A stretch of DNA of 41,349 nucleotides from an uncultured Eisenbergiella sp. (GTDB taxonomy: Bacteria; Bacillota; Clostridia; Lachnospirales; Lachnospiraceae). Numbering within the stretch: position 1 is the stretch's first letter; the number at the start of each line of letters is the position of its first letter. The DNA is taken from the NCBI GenBank assembly GCA_947626995.1, contig CANQUI010000016.1, forward strand, positions 1-41,349. Reading direction: 5' to 3'. A program made the position numbers and the translations under genes. The notes under the pieces were generated by a model, which made no database searches, was not told the DNA's origin, and worked only from the letters and a program-made list of their open reading frames with translations. Shown piece by piece: positions 41,241-41,349 of the stretch.

Positions 41241-41349
41241 CGTAAAACGCCCGTTTAAAAGACGGGAATCATAAAAAAAGTCTGCAAATAAAAAGTCAAG
41301 CAGAAATTTGTGAATTTTGAAAATTTTACACAGGTTGAATGAAAAGCAC
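41239..41349 (+). other. AT-rich leader after the T-box, start of the next gene not reached
   Basis: Contains a short hairpin, CCCGTTT with AGACGGG (41251-41267, one G-U pair), then AT-rich sequence to the window edge. No start codon with a ribosome binding site is visible; the regulated gene must begin beyond 41349. Confidence 0.5.

Overview
The window looks like a piece of core chromosome from a moderately GC-rich, low-G+C-lineage Gram-positive: a spore-forming member of the Clostridia, most likely Lachnospiraceae. Reasons: strong AGGAGG-type ribosome binding sites, sigma-A promoters with 17-bp spacers, a Bacillus/Clostridium-type LexA box, a T-box leader, a meso-DAP type MurE (DNPR motif), and sporulation-family genes (a SpoVD-type PBP, spoIIM, a SpoVB-like flippase). 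I see no phage, insertion sequence, CRISPR array, rRNA or tRNA.

Layout. (1) 1-3041: secG, a terminator, then rnr and smpB (protein export, RNA decay and ribosome rescue). (2) 3087-16477: one long co-directional operon, promoter to terminator, of murE, priA, def, fmt, a YugP-like zinc peptidase, rsmB, rlmN, a PP2C phosphatase, a PASTA kinase, rsgA and ychF. It joins peptidoglycan precursor synthesis, replication restart, N-terminal formyl-Met chemistry, ribosome modification and assembly, and Ser/Thr phospho-signalling. Many junctions overlap by 1-4 nt. (3) 16490-28301: a division and cell wall (dcw) cluster of mraZ, rsmH, ftsL, ftsI, spoVD, mraY, murD, ftsW, murA and ftsQ. A clear MraZ-type repeat operator lies behind its promoter. 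murG, murB, murC, ftsA and ftsZ are absent from this cluster, and it runs directly into recA. (4) 28352-31971: recA and recX with two candidate promoters and a LexA box, then rny (RNase Y). (5) 31971-33650: spoIIM, behind a sigma-E-like promoter, and xerD, ending in a bidirectional terminator. (6) 33660-36128, minus strand: a DAHP synthase and a SpoVB-like flippase. (7) 36207-39823: purB, purA (the two AMP-branch enzymes) and a HAD hydrolase. (8) 39826-41349: a small membrane protein (minus), a structured intergenic region with an orphan minus-strand terminator, a SEC-C protein, and a T-box leader whose target gene lies beyond the window.

Most genes are ordinary housekeeping genes. The points most worth a second look are: the MraZ operator; the orphan T-box; the orphan terminator and possible small RNA at 40151-40330; the KTA in place of KTG in the SpoVD-type PBP; the apparent loss of the hairpin lysine in XerD; the paired recA promoters, one with a palindrome in its spacer; and the rewired dcw cluster. 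I found no convincing wholly new system.
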